The notes beneath the pieces were generated by a model that saw only the letters and a program-made list of their open reading frames with translations, ran no database searches and was not told where the DNA came from. Source: Coriaria nepalensis (lineage: Eukaryota; Streptophyta; Magnoliopsida; Cucurbitales; Coriariaceae). From it: 64,000 nucleotides of DNA. Within the stretch, counting starts at the first letter, position 1. Each line of letters starts with the position of its first letter. Positions 12,701 to 23,840 of the stretch are shown here, piece after piece. The stretch covers positions 5,623,501 to 5,687,500 of the forward strand of contig CP114488.1 of assembly GCA_027186245.1 (NCBI GenBank), read 5' to 3'. A program made the translations under genes and the position numbers.

Positions 12701-13219
12701 AATTGAGAAGTTTAGGGAAAAAATGAAAAAGCTCTCACCTTTCTCTCGAGATTTCAGCCAAGGATTGTGTGTCCACTTTTAAGGTTTCAGACAAGGGTTT
12801 AAGTGGAGTATTTATTATTCTCCCTTTAAGCCAAGTTACCATATAATTTAATCATAATTTTGACTTAGTCAACTAACTAATTCAAATGTTACCTTTAATA
12901 TAATTAAAGGATTCATTGGTTAATTCCCCATGGCATGGTAGGGCACCATGTGGGCTTCTAACCCATATTGTTTAATCAATTACTGGACTAATTTGGTCTA
13001 TGAAATCATATTAACAATTTAGCCTAGTAATTATTTAATGTCCAAATGTTAACTACAAAGCTTCAATACTTTTTTATAATTAAATAAATAGTCTTATTAT
13101 AATAAATTTATTAATTTCTAATTAAATCAAAGTCATAATTTATTATGGTAGAAATCAGAATGAAGAAAAATCCTAGAGAGAAGCTTCTCTCTCCCTTCTC
13201 TCTAGAATTCAACTTTGAT
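9791..13219. other. AT-rich region without genes
   Basis: There is no frame with family resemblance on either strand. The overlapping opposite-strand open frames at 11991-12336 show no domain. The 12700-13210 stretch resembles LTR sequence in style, including the short palindrome 'agagagaagcttctctct' at about 13175, but it was not matched to another copy in the window. Confidence 0.5.
12484..12503. repeat. (AT)10 microsatellite
   Basis: An uninterrupted run of ten AT dinucleotides. Confidence 0.95.
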
Positions 13220-13480
13220 TAACTTTTTAATAATTCCCATTTTATCCCTAAATTACATAACTTGCGCTGACTTTTCAACTCCCCTAACCTACGACACCTC
13301 CCTCCTCCTCCCCTTGCTTTGGCAGCCTCCTCTCCATCTGCCGTTAGCCTCCACCTTGCTGCCCTTCGCCGCCCCCTCTTTTGCCTACTCCGACCACTGG
13401 AAATCCTTCCCTTTTCTTTCCTTCCCTTTTCTTTCCTTCCCTTCTAAGTTTTCTCTCAAGATCAACCTTTATCTCTAACC

Positions 13481-15055
13481 ATGTTTTCTGTTTCTATCTC
13501 TGTAGGTTCCCCAGTTTTGGACGAATCTTTAAACAAGCTCGAAGTTCTTTCCCATGATTCCCCAGACTCGAACGAACCTTTGGAAAAGCTTGAAGTCATT
13601 TCCCATGGAAGCAGCTTCCAGAATGATCTTCCTGCATCAATTGATGATTCCATTTCTTACGTGGCAGTAGCTACCTCCCATGGCAGTTGTGCTTATGGTT
13701 CTCTCTTCGTTGAAGACAACATGAGATTGCCTTGCAGGTCCATGAGAAGGCTGAGTTGGGCGAATCTCTATACAAGCTCGAAGGCCCTTCCCAGGGTAAT
13801 AGCTTCCAGGAAACTATGCTCTATGTCTCTGCAGGTTCACCTGCCTCTGTTGACTCTCTAAACATACCTGAAGCCATCTCCCATGGTAGTGGTTGCTCCT
13901 TTGCACAGGATGGGTTTCCTGGTACATCTGAAAGAGCCATGTCTGCTTTGCAAGATGCTTCCCCCCATGGCAGTTGTGCCTCTGGTCCACTCTCTGCTGA
14001 CGATATCATGCTTGCCCAGCAAGTACAAGAGATGGCTAAGTTGGTAAACTCGTTCATGAGAGAGATTGAGCACCTGGAACTTAAACTCTACCGACTTGAG
14101 AGCATGTTGAACATTCCTCCATCCTCTGAAATGCACTCTCATGGCCCTACGTTACTCATTGTTGATCCTGATGTTCCTGTAGCTATATCCATTGCGATGA
14201 TTAAAAAAAAAAGTCAACCTAGCTGCCATGAAAGCTAACCTAATAAAGCACACTGCAGATCTAGAAAAGAGCTCCACAGTGTCTACGACCAATTCCATAG
14301 CAGTGCGTCTGTTGATGGGTGGTTGTCCTGAGTTAGCCACAACATCTACGACCAATCTCAGACCTTTCCGTGGGATTCTGAAGAAGCCTATGCCATTGAC
14401 CCCGCCGCAACCCTCTACCGGTTCAAAAGTTGCGAACCACCTGGTATTGGGATCTCTTTCAAATCACATGGCGTCAAAAGTCCCTGTTATGGATCAGATT
14501 CAGCCCATTAATTCCGGTCACTCCAAGTTGAAAAGCTTTGTTGAAGCTCCGGCATCTAAATCAGAGGTTTTGGGGTTAGTCAATGGCTGTCAAATTTATG
14601 TTATACCGGGTCAACCCGCTTGCTCGTGGGATACCCATAACCTACCCACTCTCACTGTTGGGTCCTCTCCCACATCAACACCAACGGTTACCTCTGCAGC
14701 GAATTAGGTTTTGCCATGTAAGCATGAGCTGGATGCTGCTGAAATGTTTTCAAAAATGTGCCCGGGTCAACCTACTTGCTATAAGAATCCGTCCGCCCAC
14801 CCAGTCAGACCCGCTGCACAAGTGTTAGACGAGTCAGCCCCTTTTGACCTACCTCCTCGTACGAAGACAGCTGTGGCGGCTGCTTCTTCGCAGGTGACCG
14901 TTGCTTCAGTTTTTTGCGAAACCACCCCCAGAGTTTCTATTAATACGAGCCCACCCCCAAACGCTATTACGGGTAAGTCCTCTAACTTACAAGATTTTAT
15001 ACCTCAAGTGACCCGTGTCCAGCCAAATGACTCTCACCACCCCTCAACTTTCTGA
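13481..15055 (+). pseudogene. LINE upstream/ORF1 N-terminal region, frameshifted
   Basis: Four overlapping open pieces (13481-13861, 13732-14238, 14228-14707, 14711-15055) make a low-complexity, Ser/Pro-rich product with breaks between them. The N-terminal part has loose repeats around 'LEVISHGSS', 'EAISHGSG' and 'SPHGSCASG'. A possible short helix lies around 14030-14110 (VQEMAKLVNSFMREIEHLELK). The region is also found antisense at 1-615, so it is a stable part of this LINE family. It may be the N-terminus of ORF1, normally an RNA-binding chaperone, or a separate upstream ORF. The 180-bp stop-rich gap before 15240 leaves both options open. Confidence 0.6.
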
Positions 15056-15239
15056 TTCCATTATCTACACCCCAAACCCCATTATCTCTATAAACCAAGC
15101 CCACCTACTTTCATAAAATACAAAAAAACACCCCTCCCAATCTAAAAAAAAAACAGTATGTCCAAACTCAAATACCCCCCTCGCTCTACCCTCTTCCCTC
15201 ACAAATATACACCCAAACAAACCCACCTCCACCCTCCCA

Positions 15240-16506
15240 ATGGCTGACTCAGTCCCAGCCATTGCCCTCCATCCGCCGGTTTCCACCTACGGTGACCGGT
15301 CAATATCAAAGTCAACGGTCAACCATACGAAAGTCAACGGACAGTTCATTGACCAAAACTCCAAAAATATCTCTAAATCTTGGAGTAGTGTTGTCAAACC
15401 AATTACCATCCATGATTCCTCTTTTATTATGGAATATTTTGAGCCGTCGAGAAATGAAGGTCGTATTGTGGTTTGCCCCCCTCCCTCTATTGCGGAATTG
15501 GGTGCATCTCTTCTTGAAAATACCATAGTTGGACACTTTTTAGATTGCAAACTCCCTTTCGATCTTGTAAACTATATTGCTAATGGACTTTGGAAGCATC
15601 TTGGACTCCTAAAGGTCAATGGCAACAAAGAGGGCTACTATTTTTTCCACTTTTCCAACCAATGTGAAGTGCATGACATTCTTGGAAAAAGCCGTTGGTT
15701 CTTTTTTAATAAGTTTATTACTCTAAAAGAATGGAAAATCGGGATGGTTCTTAGCCGTGAAGAATTCACTCGAATTCCTTTATGGGTGGACTTCTATAAT
15801 ATTCCAGGGGAATTTTGGATGGCAAAAGGCCTAATCTATGTTGCTAGATCATTGGAATTCCTATTAAGGTAGATAAAAAGACCGAGACAAGCAATTGTCA
15901 GGACTTTGCCCGTATATGTGTTGAAGTAAATGTAGAAAACGATATTGTTGGAGATTTTGACCTTCTTAATAGCCATGGGAAAACCATCACAATTCGGGTT
16001 GAGTACAAGTGGAAGCCATCCATTTGTAAGCATTGTAACACCTTTGGGCATAAGACTCCAAATTGTCCGAAATTTGCTCCCTCCAATGCTACCATCATCA
16101 ATAGTAAGAAACTGACCCACCAATCAAGGAAGGGCCAAGTTAGTGATTTCCAATGGCGGGTTGTGAACCGAAAGGGTAAAGGGGTTGTGGCGGATACTGC
16201 TAACTATCCACATGCGGATGAACCGTCCATTATACTGAGCAAAGTAGAAGGAATAACTAATGTTGAACCTAGTAATGGCAAGACTACCTTGAGTATTCCG
16301 AATACTTACAATGAAGAAGTATTAGAATTATGTTCTCATATACCTACTACTCTTCTTCTCCTAGTACCACTCTGGACGATAATTCTATTCCGGGCACTAG
16401 TGACGACCTATCTCCCACTAACAACAATCCAAGACATAATGGTAAGAAGAAGAAGAAGAAGAAGAAATGGTCCTCCAACAAGAAGGGCCAATTTAGAAGG
16501 TACTAA
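15240..16506 (+). pseudogene. LINE ORF1: DUF4283 plus CCHC zinc knuckle
   Basis: ORF1 proteins of plant L1 elements bind the LINE RNA. The ATG at 15240 opens 210 codons containing a DUF4283 domain (about 15500-15840: GHFLDCKLPF, WKHLGLLKV, then WFFFNKFITLKEW and a 'PLWVDFYNIPGEFW' segment). A frameshift near 15850 moves the continuation to another frame (GIPIKVDKKTE). This is followed by a CX2CX4HX4C knuckle at 16025-16066 (CKHCNTFGHKTPNC). A second frame change near 16360 leads to a lysine-rich tail (16441-16470) and a stop at 16504. Domain order and length fit the family; two frame breaks make it non-functional. Confidence 0.85.
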
Positions 16507-16547
16507 CCTTCTTCGCCCTCATTTTCCTTTTCTCGTTTTTCTTATTT

Positions 16548-17407
16548 ATGTCGATTTTTTGTTGGAATATTCAGGGTCTTAACGATCCCATTAAAAAAAG
16601 GGAACTTCGTAGCTTGATGGCTAGGTATGATGCCTTTGTTGTTGGTGTTGTTGAGACTAAGGTTAAGGCTAGTAATTTTGACACAGTTACCAGGGCTATT
16701 TATCTGTCATGGAGTTATGCAAATAATAATTCACCTACTTCCGAGGGGCGTATTTTAGTTGGGTTGGACACCTTTAGGGTGTCCCTTTCTGTGCTTGGGT
16801 TTGATGATCAATCTTACCACTGTAAAAATTTTTCTTTGGATAGGAAATGGTGGTGCTTGGTTACTTTTGTCTATGGGGAAAATTCTGATATCGAGAGACT
16901 CACTCTTTGGGACTCTTGTAGACATTATAAGCTGATTGATTCCTCTAACCTTGGTTCCTTTTGGGTGATTTTAATGTGACTAGATTCATTGTAGAAAAGT
17001 TAGGTGGTAATGTAGACATTTCGAGGGGCATGAACCAATTTAATAGCTGCATTTATGATATTAAGGTGGATGATTTGAACTTTGGGGGCCTTTCCTTTAC
17101 TTGGACGAATTCGAATATGAATAGTGATCATCTTATCTTTCAGAAACTTGATAGAGGTCTTCCTAACTTGGCTTGGAATGATACTTTTCCTTGCACCACT
17201 ACTGCTTACCCCCCTCCAGGCATCTCGGATCATAGCCCGGTGGTTGTCTCGGGTTTTTTTGATGCTAGGAAATTTAAGACCCCCTTCCGGTTCTTTAATG
17301 CTTGGATGGATCACGAGGGTTTTCTGCCTCTTGTGCAGCAGGTGTGGGGTATAAGGGTAAATGGGAATCTGCTCTTCCGTCTCGTTCATAAGGCTCAAGA
17401 ACCTTAA
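16548..17407 (+). pseudogene. LINE ORF2 endonuclease domain (APE type)
   Basis: This domain nicks the target DNA to prime reverse transcription. It begins at 16548, 42 bp after the ORF1 stop. Motifs in order are FCWNIQGLN (N-terminal Asn motif), VGVVETKV (catalytic Glu), GDFNVTRF after a frame change at about 16960, and GISDHSPVVV (Asp-His) near 17220. All main catalytic residues are still visible, although the domain is split over two frames (16548-16979 and 16961-17407). Confidence 0.88.
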
Positions 17408-18735
17408 AGGTGCTCTCAAAGTGTTCAGTAAGAAGAATTTTCGTTATGTTAACAATCAGATGACTGAAGCTAAGGTTAAGTTAGACTATCTTCATATTGT
17501 CAACCGTTCTCACTCTCCTACTCCGGATTCTCTTGCCCTTGAGAAGGATGCTCTTGTTGACTTCCTCCGCCTTATCAAAATTGATGAGGACATGCTTAGG
17601 CAAAAGTCCCGGCTTAAATGGCTTAACTTTGGGGATCAAAATAATAAATTTTTTCATATGGTGGTTAAGCAAAGACAGGTCAAACCTAAAGTTCTCTCTA
17701 TCACTAGACCAAATGGTGAGGTCTTAGAGGATTATGATCAAGTTAAGGTTGAGGTAGTCTCCCACTTCCAAAACATTTTCTCTCAGCTTAACTCGCCCCC
17801 TCCTCTGAATGATGACTTGTTGGAAAGTGCAATTACTAAGAAGCTTGAGACCTCTTACCATTAAGAGAGCCCTTTTTGGGATCAATCCTAATAAAGCTCC
17901 AGGACCTGATGGGTTCAGTTCTGGGTTTTTTCAGAGATGTTGGAAAATTATTCATGATGACTTTGTGTTGGGGATAAAACATTTCTTCAAGTTTGGGATT
18001 CTTCTGAAAGAGGTTAACACTACTGCCATCTCTCTTGTTCCAAAGATTGTTTCTCCATCCCACCTCTCAGATTTTCAGCCCATCTCCTGTTGCAATACTA
18101 TCTACAAGTGCATCTAAAAAATAATCAGCAACCGCATTAAACTGATCCTGAATGATCTTATTAGTCCTAATCAATTTGCTTTCATTGCTGGAAGACGTAT
18201 TACTGATAATATTCTTCTAGCCAAGGAGCTCCTTCATGGCTATCACCTCAAAAGAGGCCCTCCTAGATGCACTTTCAAGATTGACTTCATGAAGGCTTAT
18301 GACATGGTTAGATGGGACTTTCTTCAAAGGACTTTGGAGATTATGAACTTTCCCCCTATATTCATCAGGTGGATCATGGCTTGTGTCTCTACTCCCACTT
18401 TCTCGGTTTCTCTCAATGGGGAATTGACTGGGTTCTTTTGGAGTAGTAGGGGTCTCCGTCTGGGTGATCGTATGTCTCCCTATCTCTTCACAAGGATGCA
18501 TGGAGATTTGTTCTGGCCTTTTCAACCATATGGAGCATGATTCTCGGTTCTTCTTTCATGATAAATGCCAAAATGTTAAAATCTCCCATCTTTGCTTTGC
18601 CAATGACTTATTGGTTTTCTCTAAAGGTGATTCTCCTTCGGCTTCATGTATTAGCGAAGTGCTTCGAGATTTCTCATCTTTATCTAGTCTTCTTCCAAAC
18701 CCTGCAAAGAGTTTTATTTTCTTTGGCAATGTCCC
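17361..18735 (+). pseudogene. LINE ORF2 reverse transcriptase domain, active site mutated
   Basis: The RT copies LINE RNA at the nicked target. Visible motifs are a 'KWLNFGDQNNKFFH' pre-RT segment, NKAPGPDGFSSGFFQ (17890), the AGRRITDNILLA motif (18187), KAYDMVRWDF (18290), GLRLGDRMSPYLF (18450, where the family has RQGDPMSP) and FANDLLVFS at 18596. The catalytic FADD/YADD box reads FAND because codon 18602-18604 is AAT (Asn) instead of GAT (Asp). In-frame stops occur near 18115 and 18540, and there are frameshifts. The antisense copies at 34218-39944 keep FADD. Confidence 0.9.
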
Positions 18736-19990
18736 CCTGTGGTGGAGTTTGCGATTCTTGCTATTTTGGAGTTTGCAGCTGGATCCCTCTCGATTAGGTA
18801 TCTTGGCATCCCTCTTGCTTCTACTAAACTCTCTAACAATGACTGCAAGCCTATCATTGAGAGAATTATAAGTAGAGTAAGGAGTTGGTCTTCCAAATAT
18901 CTGTCTTATGCGGGTAGGGTTCAACTCATAAACTCTACCTTATTCTCCATCCGAGTTTATTGGTCTATGCTCTTCATTCTACCATCCAAAATCATGACTG
19001 AGGTTGATAGAGTGCTTTGTAGTTTCCTTTGGAAAGGGTCTTCTCTTGATTATGGAGGGAATATAGTTGCCTGGGATATTGTCTGCCTCCTTAGAGCTAA
19101 GGGTGGTTTAGATATAAAAAATATTAAGGAATGGAACCAAATTGCTCAACTTAAACATATTTGGAACTTATTCACCTACCCCAAAGCAATATGGCCGAAT
19201 TGGGTTTACAATCATTTGCTCCAAAATAGGAGATTCTGGGTTTGCAATATCCCTAACTATTGTACTTGATGTTGGAGGAAGATCCTGAAGATTAGGGACA
19301 AAGCTCTTTTGTCTTTCATCTAGAAGGTTGGGAATGGTGCTTGTATTTCTCTTTGGTATGACCCGTGGACTCCCCATGGTATTCTGCACACTTATCTTGG
19401 GGAAGATATGATTACCTCTTTCGGCGTTAGTCTGAATCTCCAGGTTAGTAATATCATTCATGATTTTTCTTGGGCTTTTCCTAACCCCTCCATCATAGTT
19501 TGGTGGGAGCTTGCAGATTGCATCCCATCTTCCATCTCCCCTTCTGGAAATGAAGATAGTTTCACTTGGGCCCACTCCCCTTTGAGGTTTTCAGTGTCTA
19601 AAGCTTGGGATCATTTCCGATCTCGTAGTTCTCCGATTAGTTGGGCTAAAATTGTATGTTGCAAAGGCCACTTTCTGAGACACTCTTTCATTCATTGGCT
19701 TGCGATTCGCAACCGGCTGAGTACACAGGATAGGTGCTTTTCTTTTGGCTTCCCTACTTGTAGCGTGTGTCACTTATGTTTGGGGAATGCGGAATCTCAT
19801 GATCATCTCTTTGGTGATTGCCCCTTTTCTGCTACTGTTTGGGGCGGGGTTTTGAGTCTCGTGGTGATACCTCCTCCTCCTTTACTCTCTTGGGATGATA
19901 AAATTATCTGATTTTTGGGACTTCCTGGGCAATTTTATCTAATCGTATAGGGTTCATCGCATTTTCGGGACTTCGTTTACCATATTTGGA
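18736..19990 (+). pseudogene. LINE ORF2 C-terminal region with zf-RVT
   Basis: This follows the RT thumb: YLGIPLASTKL (18810), RVRSWSSKYLSYAGR, ILPSKIMTEVDRVL, FLWKG, KGGLDIKNIKEWNQ, then after stops at 19267 and 19321 a long piece (19408-19911). The piece ends in the Cys/His cluster CSVCHLCLGNAESHDHLFGDCPF near 19760-19830, typical of the zf-RVT domain. The stop at 19909 is shared in position with no other copy here. Its role in plant LINEs is inferred to be nucleic-acid binding. Confidence 0.88.
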
Positions 19991-20026
19991 CAGAGAGAAA
20001 TAAAAGGATTCATAATAATGTTTGTA

Positions 20027-20045
20027 CCCCCCCCCCCCCCCCCCC
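20027..20045. repeat. Poly(C) tract of 19 in LINE ORF2
   Basis: The tract lies in the Pro-coding segment after 'NNVCT'. The homologous site in the antisense copies has 6, 17 and 7 residues, so its length is unstable. Confidence 0.95.
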
Positions 20046-20204
20046 GCCGAGTATCATTGCTATGAAGATCTTGACTCAAATCAAGATAAAAGTTCAGTCC
20101 CTACTCCTTCTTTGCATGTGGATATTGACATTTGGAATTATTAGAATGGTCTATCTCTTTAATTCCCCTCTTGTTTGCTTATCTCTCACAGTTTGCCTGT
20201 TTTG

Positions 20205-20860
20205 TTGTTTTGATAGGTGGGGTCCCCTTGGTGGCCTCCTTGGAGTGTACTCCTTGTATTGCTTGCGTTTGGTATTTGTTGCCTTGGCTTTTGTTTCCCT
20301 TGTGGATAGGTGGGGTCCCCTGGGTGGCCTCCTTGGGGTACACCCCTCGTATTATGTTTTATTCTGTAGGCTTAGAGTTGGTAAGTGGGGTCTTGTTGAT
20401 AACGTCCCCAGTTTTTACTCCTCGTTTGCTAGCTTCTATCCTTCATCCCCATTTTTCTTATTATTTTATATGTTGCATGCTGTGTTTTTGGATGAAAGGT
20501 GGGGTTCCATGGGTGGCCTCCTTGGGGCTTTCCCCTCGTAATGTTTGCTTGATTATTTCATATTTTGCTGGGTTGTGAACCCCCAGATGATCACAATAAG
20601 TTTCATTGGTTATACATTTTGTATGTGAATAGTGGCCCCCGTTGTGGACACACTGGGGTATGCATCTTTGCTTTGTAATTCTTTTCTTTTGATGATGGGT
20701 AGTGGTCTCCCTGGTGGCCACCTTGGGTTTTTCTCCAAAAGGGATTTTTTCACCCAAGGTTAGGTTTGGGTAGTGGCCCCCCTTGTGACCACCTTGGGGG
20801 TTCCCCCGGTTTTTTTTTTGTTTGGTCTTTCTTGTTAAGGGAGAGCCTCCCCTTGTGATC
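20205..20860 (+). repeat. LINE 3' region with recurrent GC-rich repeats
   Basis: The motif 'ggtggggtcccctgggtggc' followed by 'ctccttgggg' recurs about three times between 20216 and 20530. Shorter relatives ('tggccccccttgtgaccacc', 'tggtctccctggtggccacc') continue to about 20800. The motif is partly self-complementary (ggggtcccc, ggtggcctcc) and could fold in RNA. Two frames stay open across it (20062-20541 and 20132-20578), which reflects composition more than coding. The same arrangement occurs in all antisense copies. Confidence 0.8.
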
Positions 20861-21061
20861 TTTGTGGGGTTAGCTTTTTGTAGCTTGTTTTTAGCTAAAT
20901 TGTCGCTTCGGGTTTTAGGTTGGTTGTGTTCTAGGTGTTGGTCGCCTCTTTAGGCAGCAGTTGTATTCTTTATTTTTTTTTTTCTATTGTGAGCTTGCTC
21001 ACCGTGTACTTGTAATCTTTCTTTTTTTGGAATATAAACTTACCTTTCAAAAAAAAAAAAA

Positions 21062-21719
21062 GAAATCCGTATGACATTAGTTTAATAAATTATTAAATTA
21101 AAATTTTTCCCTTGTAATCAAACTACAAGCTAAATTACGGTCTTAGTCTTAAAACGTAAGTTGGTATGTTTTTCCTTTTATTCGAGAAAGTTAAATTGAG
21201 TTATTAATAGTAATAGTGTGTGTAACCGATTAAATTCTACATCACGCTCGTAAGAGGGTTTCATATCGCTAAATGATTTTATCTAATTCCAAATTAGATT
21301 TATTTAATTCAAAACACATTTTTAAATTAAAATGGTTAACTTGAACATCTCAGGATCAATCAACTTTAAACCTCCCAAGTCAAGTACATCTTCTAGCAAA
21401 GCCTCATGACCTCCTGTGAGATGAGAATATATGACATTCCAACAACAACCTTTCTGTGACTCAACAGCACCTCACTTTTCTTCGTGCTATGTCATGCATA
21501 AAATACCATGTATACTTCACAATACGCATGTCCTAAAATACATCTTTCTTTGTCATATAACATAACATTATGCTTTCTCATTTCAATCAATACTTATCAT
21601 TTACTAGTATAACATTAATTCTTATCTGATATTGCATGAAACTGGTGGAGCTTATCTTAAGAGTATGTATATTTATGCAATACAATCTCAGCTTCTAGCA
21701 TAGTATATTTATGCAATGC
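21062..21719. other. No recognisable gene
   Basis: AT-rich DNA flanking the LINE 3' end. Nothing with family resemblance was seen. Confidence 0.5.
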
Positions 21720-21990
21720 ATGTGCAGCAAGGCTAGTTGAAGATTTTTTACTTCAAGCATAAGCAACTTTATTTGCTACTCTCAGATGATATCATATTTC
21801 GCAATTATAATCCTTCACAAATTCTAGCCATCGAGAAAATAAATACATTAGACTCTTATGGTTGATGTGAATTTCACACCGCACTTCATAGAGGTAGTGT
21901 CTCCAAACCTTCAGAGCAAATACTATAACAGCCAGCTCCATATTATGAGTTGGGTAATTCTTTTTGTAATTCTTATGTACGTTGATTGGG
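21720..21990 (-). pseudogene. Ty3/gypsy RNase H fragment
   Basis: On the minus strand the DNA reads [23 protein letters not shown], then a [18 protein letters not shown] stretch, a [17 protein letters not shown] stretch and a degraded end resembling ADALSRK. This is the classic gypsy RNase H C-terminal block. RNase H removes the RNA strand during reverse transcription. Stops and substitutions (for example TDHK to INHK) make it dead. It directly abuts a copia RT, which does not belong to the same element type. Confidence 0.75.
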
Positions 21991-22850
21991 TCAAGCCTAA
22001 CAACCTCTTAGATCTATCTCTATCGATCATAATTCCCAAAATATAGGGTGTTGGACGCAAATCTTTCATGGATAAATTATTTGATAGCCATAGTAAATAA
22101 CCTACATTCTGCATCATTTCCAATGAGTAGTATGTTATCTAGATATAGAATGTTAAGATCAATTAAACTCCCACTAGCTTTCTTGTATACGTATGGATAA
22201 TCTTCATTCATAATAAAGGAAAATGATTTGATCATGTCATCAAAATGAATATTCCAACTCCGAGGTGCTTGTCTTAGTGCATTTGTGGATCTTTTCTTCG
22301 TGAAGCCCTCAGGCTGTATCATGTATACTTCCTTCTCAAGGTAACAATTTAAGAAAATAGTTTTCACATCCATTTGCTAGATTTCATAATCGTTGTATAA
22401 TGTAGTGGAAAACAATATCCTGATTATTTTGGTCATTGCAATGGGTGCGCAAGTTTCTTCATAATCAATTCCCACTCTTTGTTTATGCCCTTTTGCAACT
22501 AGTCTAGTCTTATAGGTTTTGACTTTTCCATCTATCCCAATTTTCCTTTTGAAAACCCATTTGCACCAGATTTGAACTATTCCTTTAGGTCTATCCACCA
22601 ACTCCCAAACTTGGTTGGCATACATAGAATCCATCTGATATTTCATGGCTTCTAGCCATTTCTCTAAATTTGAGCTACTAATTACCTCGGAGTAAGTCCT
22701 ATGATTATCATCTATACCCGGTCCATTATTAGGGTTTTCTACTAGAAAGTTGTAATACTATGGTCCACTAGATACTCTAGAGAGGCTTGGGTAGCATTTT
22801 CTTTGCTACTATGGTTGAAACTCGTTTTCGATTTCAATATCTCTTTCATC
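21985..22850 (-). pseudogene. Ty1/copia reverse transcriptase relic
   Basis: Copia RT motifs are clear on the minus strand: WELVDRPKG, CKWVFKRKIG, TYKTRLVAKGHKQ, YEETCAPIA (22377-22646), then MDVKTIFLN, LEKEVYMIQPEGF and LDNILLIGND (22077-22373), and [28 protein letters not shown] stop (TAG on the minus strand, 22374-22376) splits the two main pieces, and the catalytic YVDD box reads YLDN. About 860 bp of pol are left; the integrase domain upstream is not recognisable. Confidence 0.88.
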
Positions 22851-23039
22851 TTAATTGAAATTTCTAGCTATATAACTATTTTACAAATAATGAAATCAAA
22901 TAAAATAATTATTAAATTACTGAGTCAAACTTAGTGATTTAATAATTTTAAAAACACGTAATTGTTAATTAACTAAGTCACTACTTAGAATTTTAATAAT
23001 TACTAAGTCGCTAATTTTAATAATTTCTCTTCATTTTTT

Positions 23040-23400
23040 AATGTCAAAATATTTTTTGGTATTTGTTCTCTAACCAAGGTGCCTTTCAGACATCATTAAA
23101 TAAAACAAGCTTTTAGAGATTTCATGCATTTCATTTTGAATATTATACCATTAATAGATTTAAGATTATCTATAATCATAATGACATGTAACTTATCATA
23201 AATTTGCTTTAATCAGTTCAACCAAATGATCCTTGTTCCCCCAAGTACTCTTTAGGATAACCAAAATGTCCTAAGTGTTTGATTTGGTATAACAACAGTA
23301 TGTTCATATCTAAGAATGATTCTTAAATTCCTAATGCTATTATTTTTGAAAATTAAGTCTAACCAATTTATTCAACTTGTGAATGGACTTTAAAATATGG
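23040..23400 (-). pseudogene. Ty1/copia gag relic (copy 1)
   Basis: Broken minus-strand frames read like the copia gag (UBN2) domain: 'NLRIILRYEH' near 23310, a 'MHEISK.LF' helix near 23120 and 'EGTLVREQI' near 23060. The parallel gag at 26729-27390 confirms the alignment. It lies in the right order upstream of the copia RT, with protease and integrase lost. Confidence 0.5.
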
Positions 23401-23419
23401 TTTGTTATTGCACATTACA

Positions 23420-23840
23420 CTATTATAAATATAACAACAACATAAATATAACAACAACATAGGTAAATTTGCATACAAGCTGAACTACCAAAATCGAAGG
23501 TCTTATTAATTTCGGTATCTCCTACTATTGTTTTACGAATTTATGCTACCCTCTTATATAAGACGAGCAAAAATACATTTTTTTAGTGTGAAAAGAATCC
23601 AATCATCAAATATTATAATCCCACGTTTCTGTTGCCCATTATTGTTAGCAGCATTAAATGTAGCAAACAACTTTGTAATGACATCTCATGTAATTCCTTT
23701 ATCTTGCCTCTAAGGAAACATAATCCTACGTGTCCATAGCCAATTATGTTATCTTAGTTAAGCTTAATCCAAATATTCTTGTGAAAAGTAATGTATTAAA
23801 GTAGGTTGTTCATGTGTCCATGTCCATGTCTAGGATGATA
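23420..23840 (-). repeat. Copia leader-like dispersed repeat (copy 1)
   Basis: The segment, including 'tattataatcccacgt' and 'gaaacataatcctacgtgtccat', matches 27420-27840 in the same orientation. Both sit just upstream of a copia gag relic, so this is likely family leader or LTR sequence. Confidence 0.6.

Larger units (their letters stand above)
13220..21061 (+). mobile_element. L1-type LINE, near full length, inactive
   Basis: This is a non-LTR retrotransposon with the full plant L1 order: an upstream proline-rich coding stretch, ORF1 with DUF4283 and CCHC knuckle, ORF2 with an APE-type endonuclease, RT and zf-RVT, a repetitive 3' region and a poly(A) tail at 21049-21061. Many frameshifts and stops, plus a mutated RT active site, make it dead. 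The 5' end is uncertain; the first likely codon is at 13481. A weak target duplication candidate would put the start near 13164. The 3' end is firm because the terminal 'acttacctttc'+A(n) recurs in the truncated copies. Confidence 0.9.

Noticed and set aside
16548..19990. LINE ORF2 as a host reverse transcriptase-domain gene
   Set aside because: Frameshifts, stops, the FAND active site, poly(A) tail and multiple genomic copies show a dead transposon.
20062..20578. Two overlapping open frames rich in 'RWGPLGGLLGV' as a new protein
   Set aside because: They come from the GC-rich repeat composition, both frames are equally open, and there is no sign of frame preference between copies.
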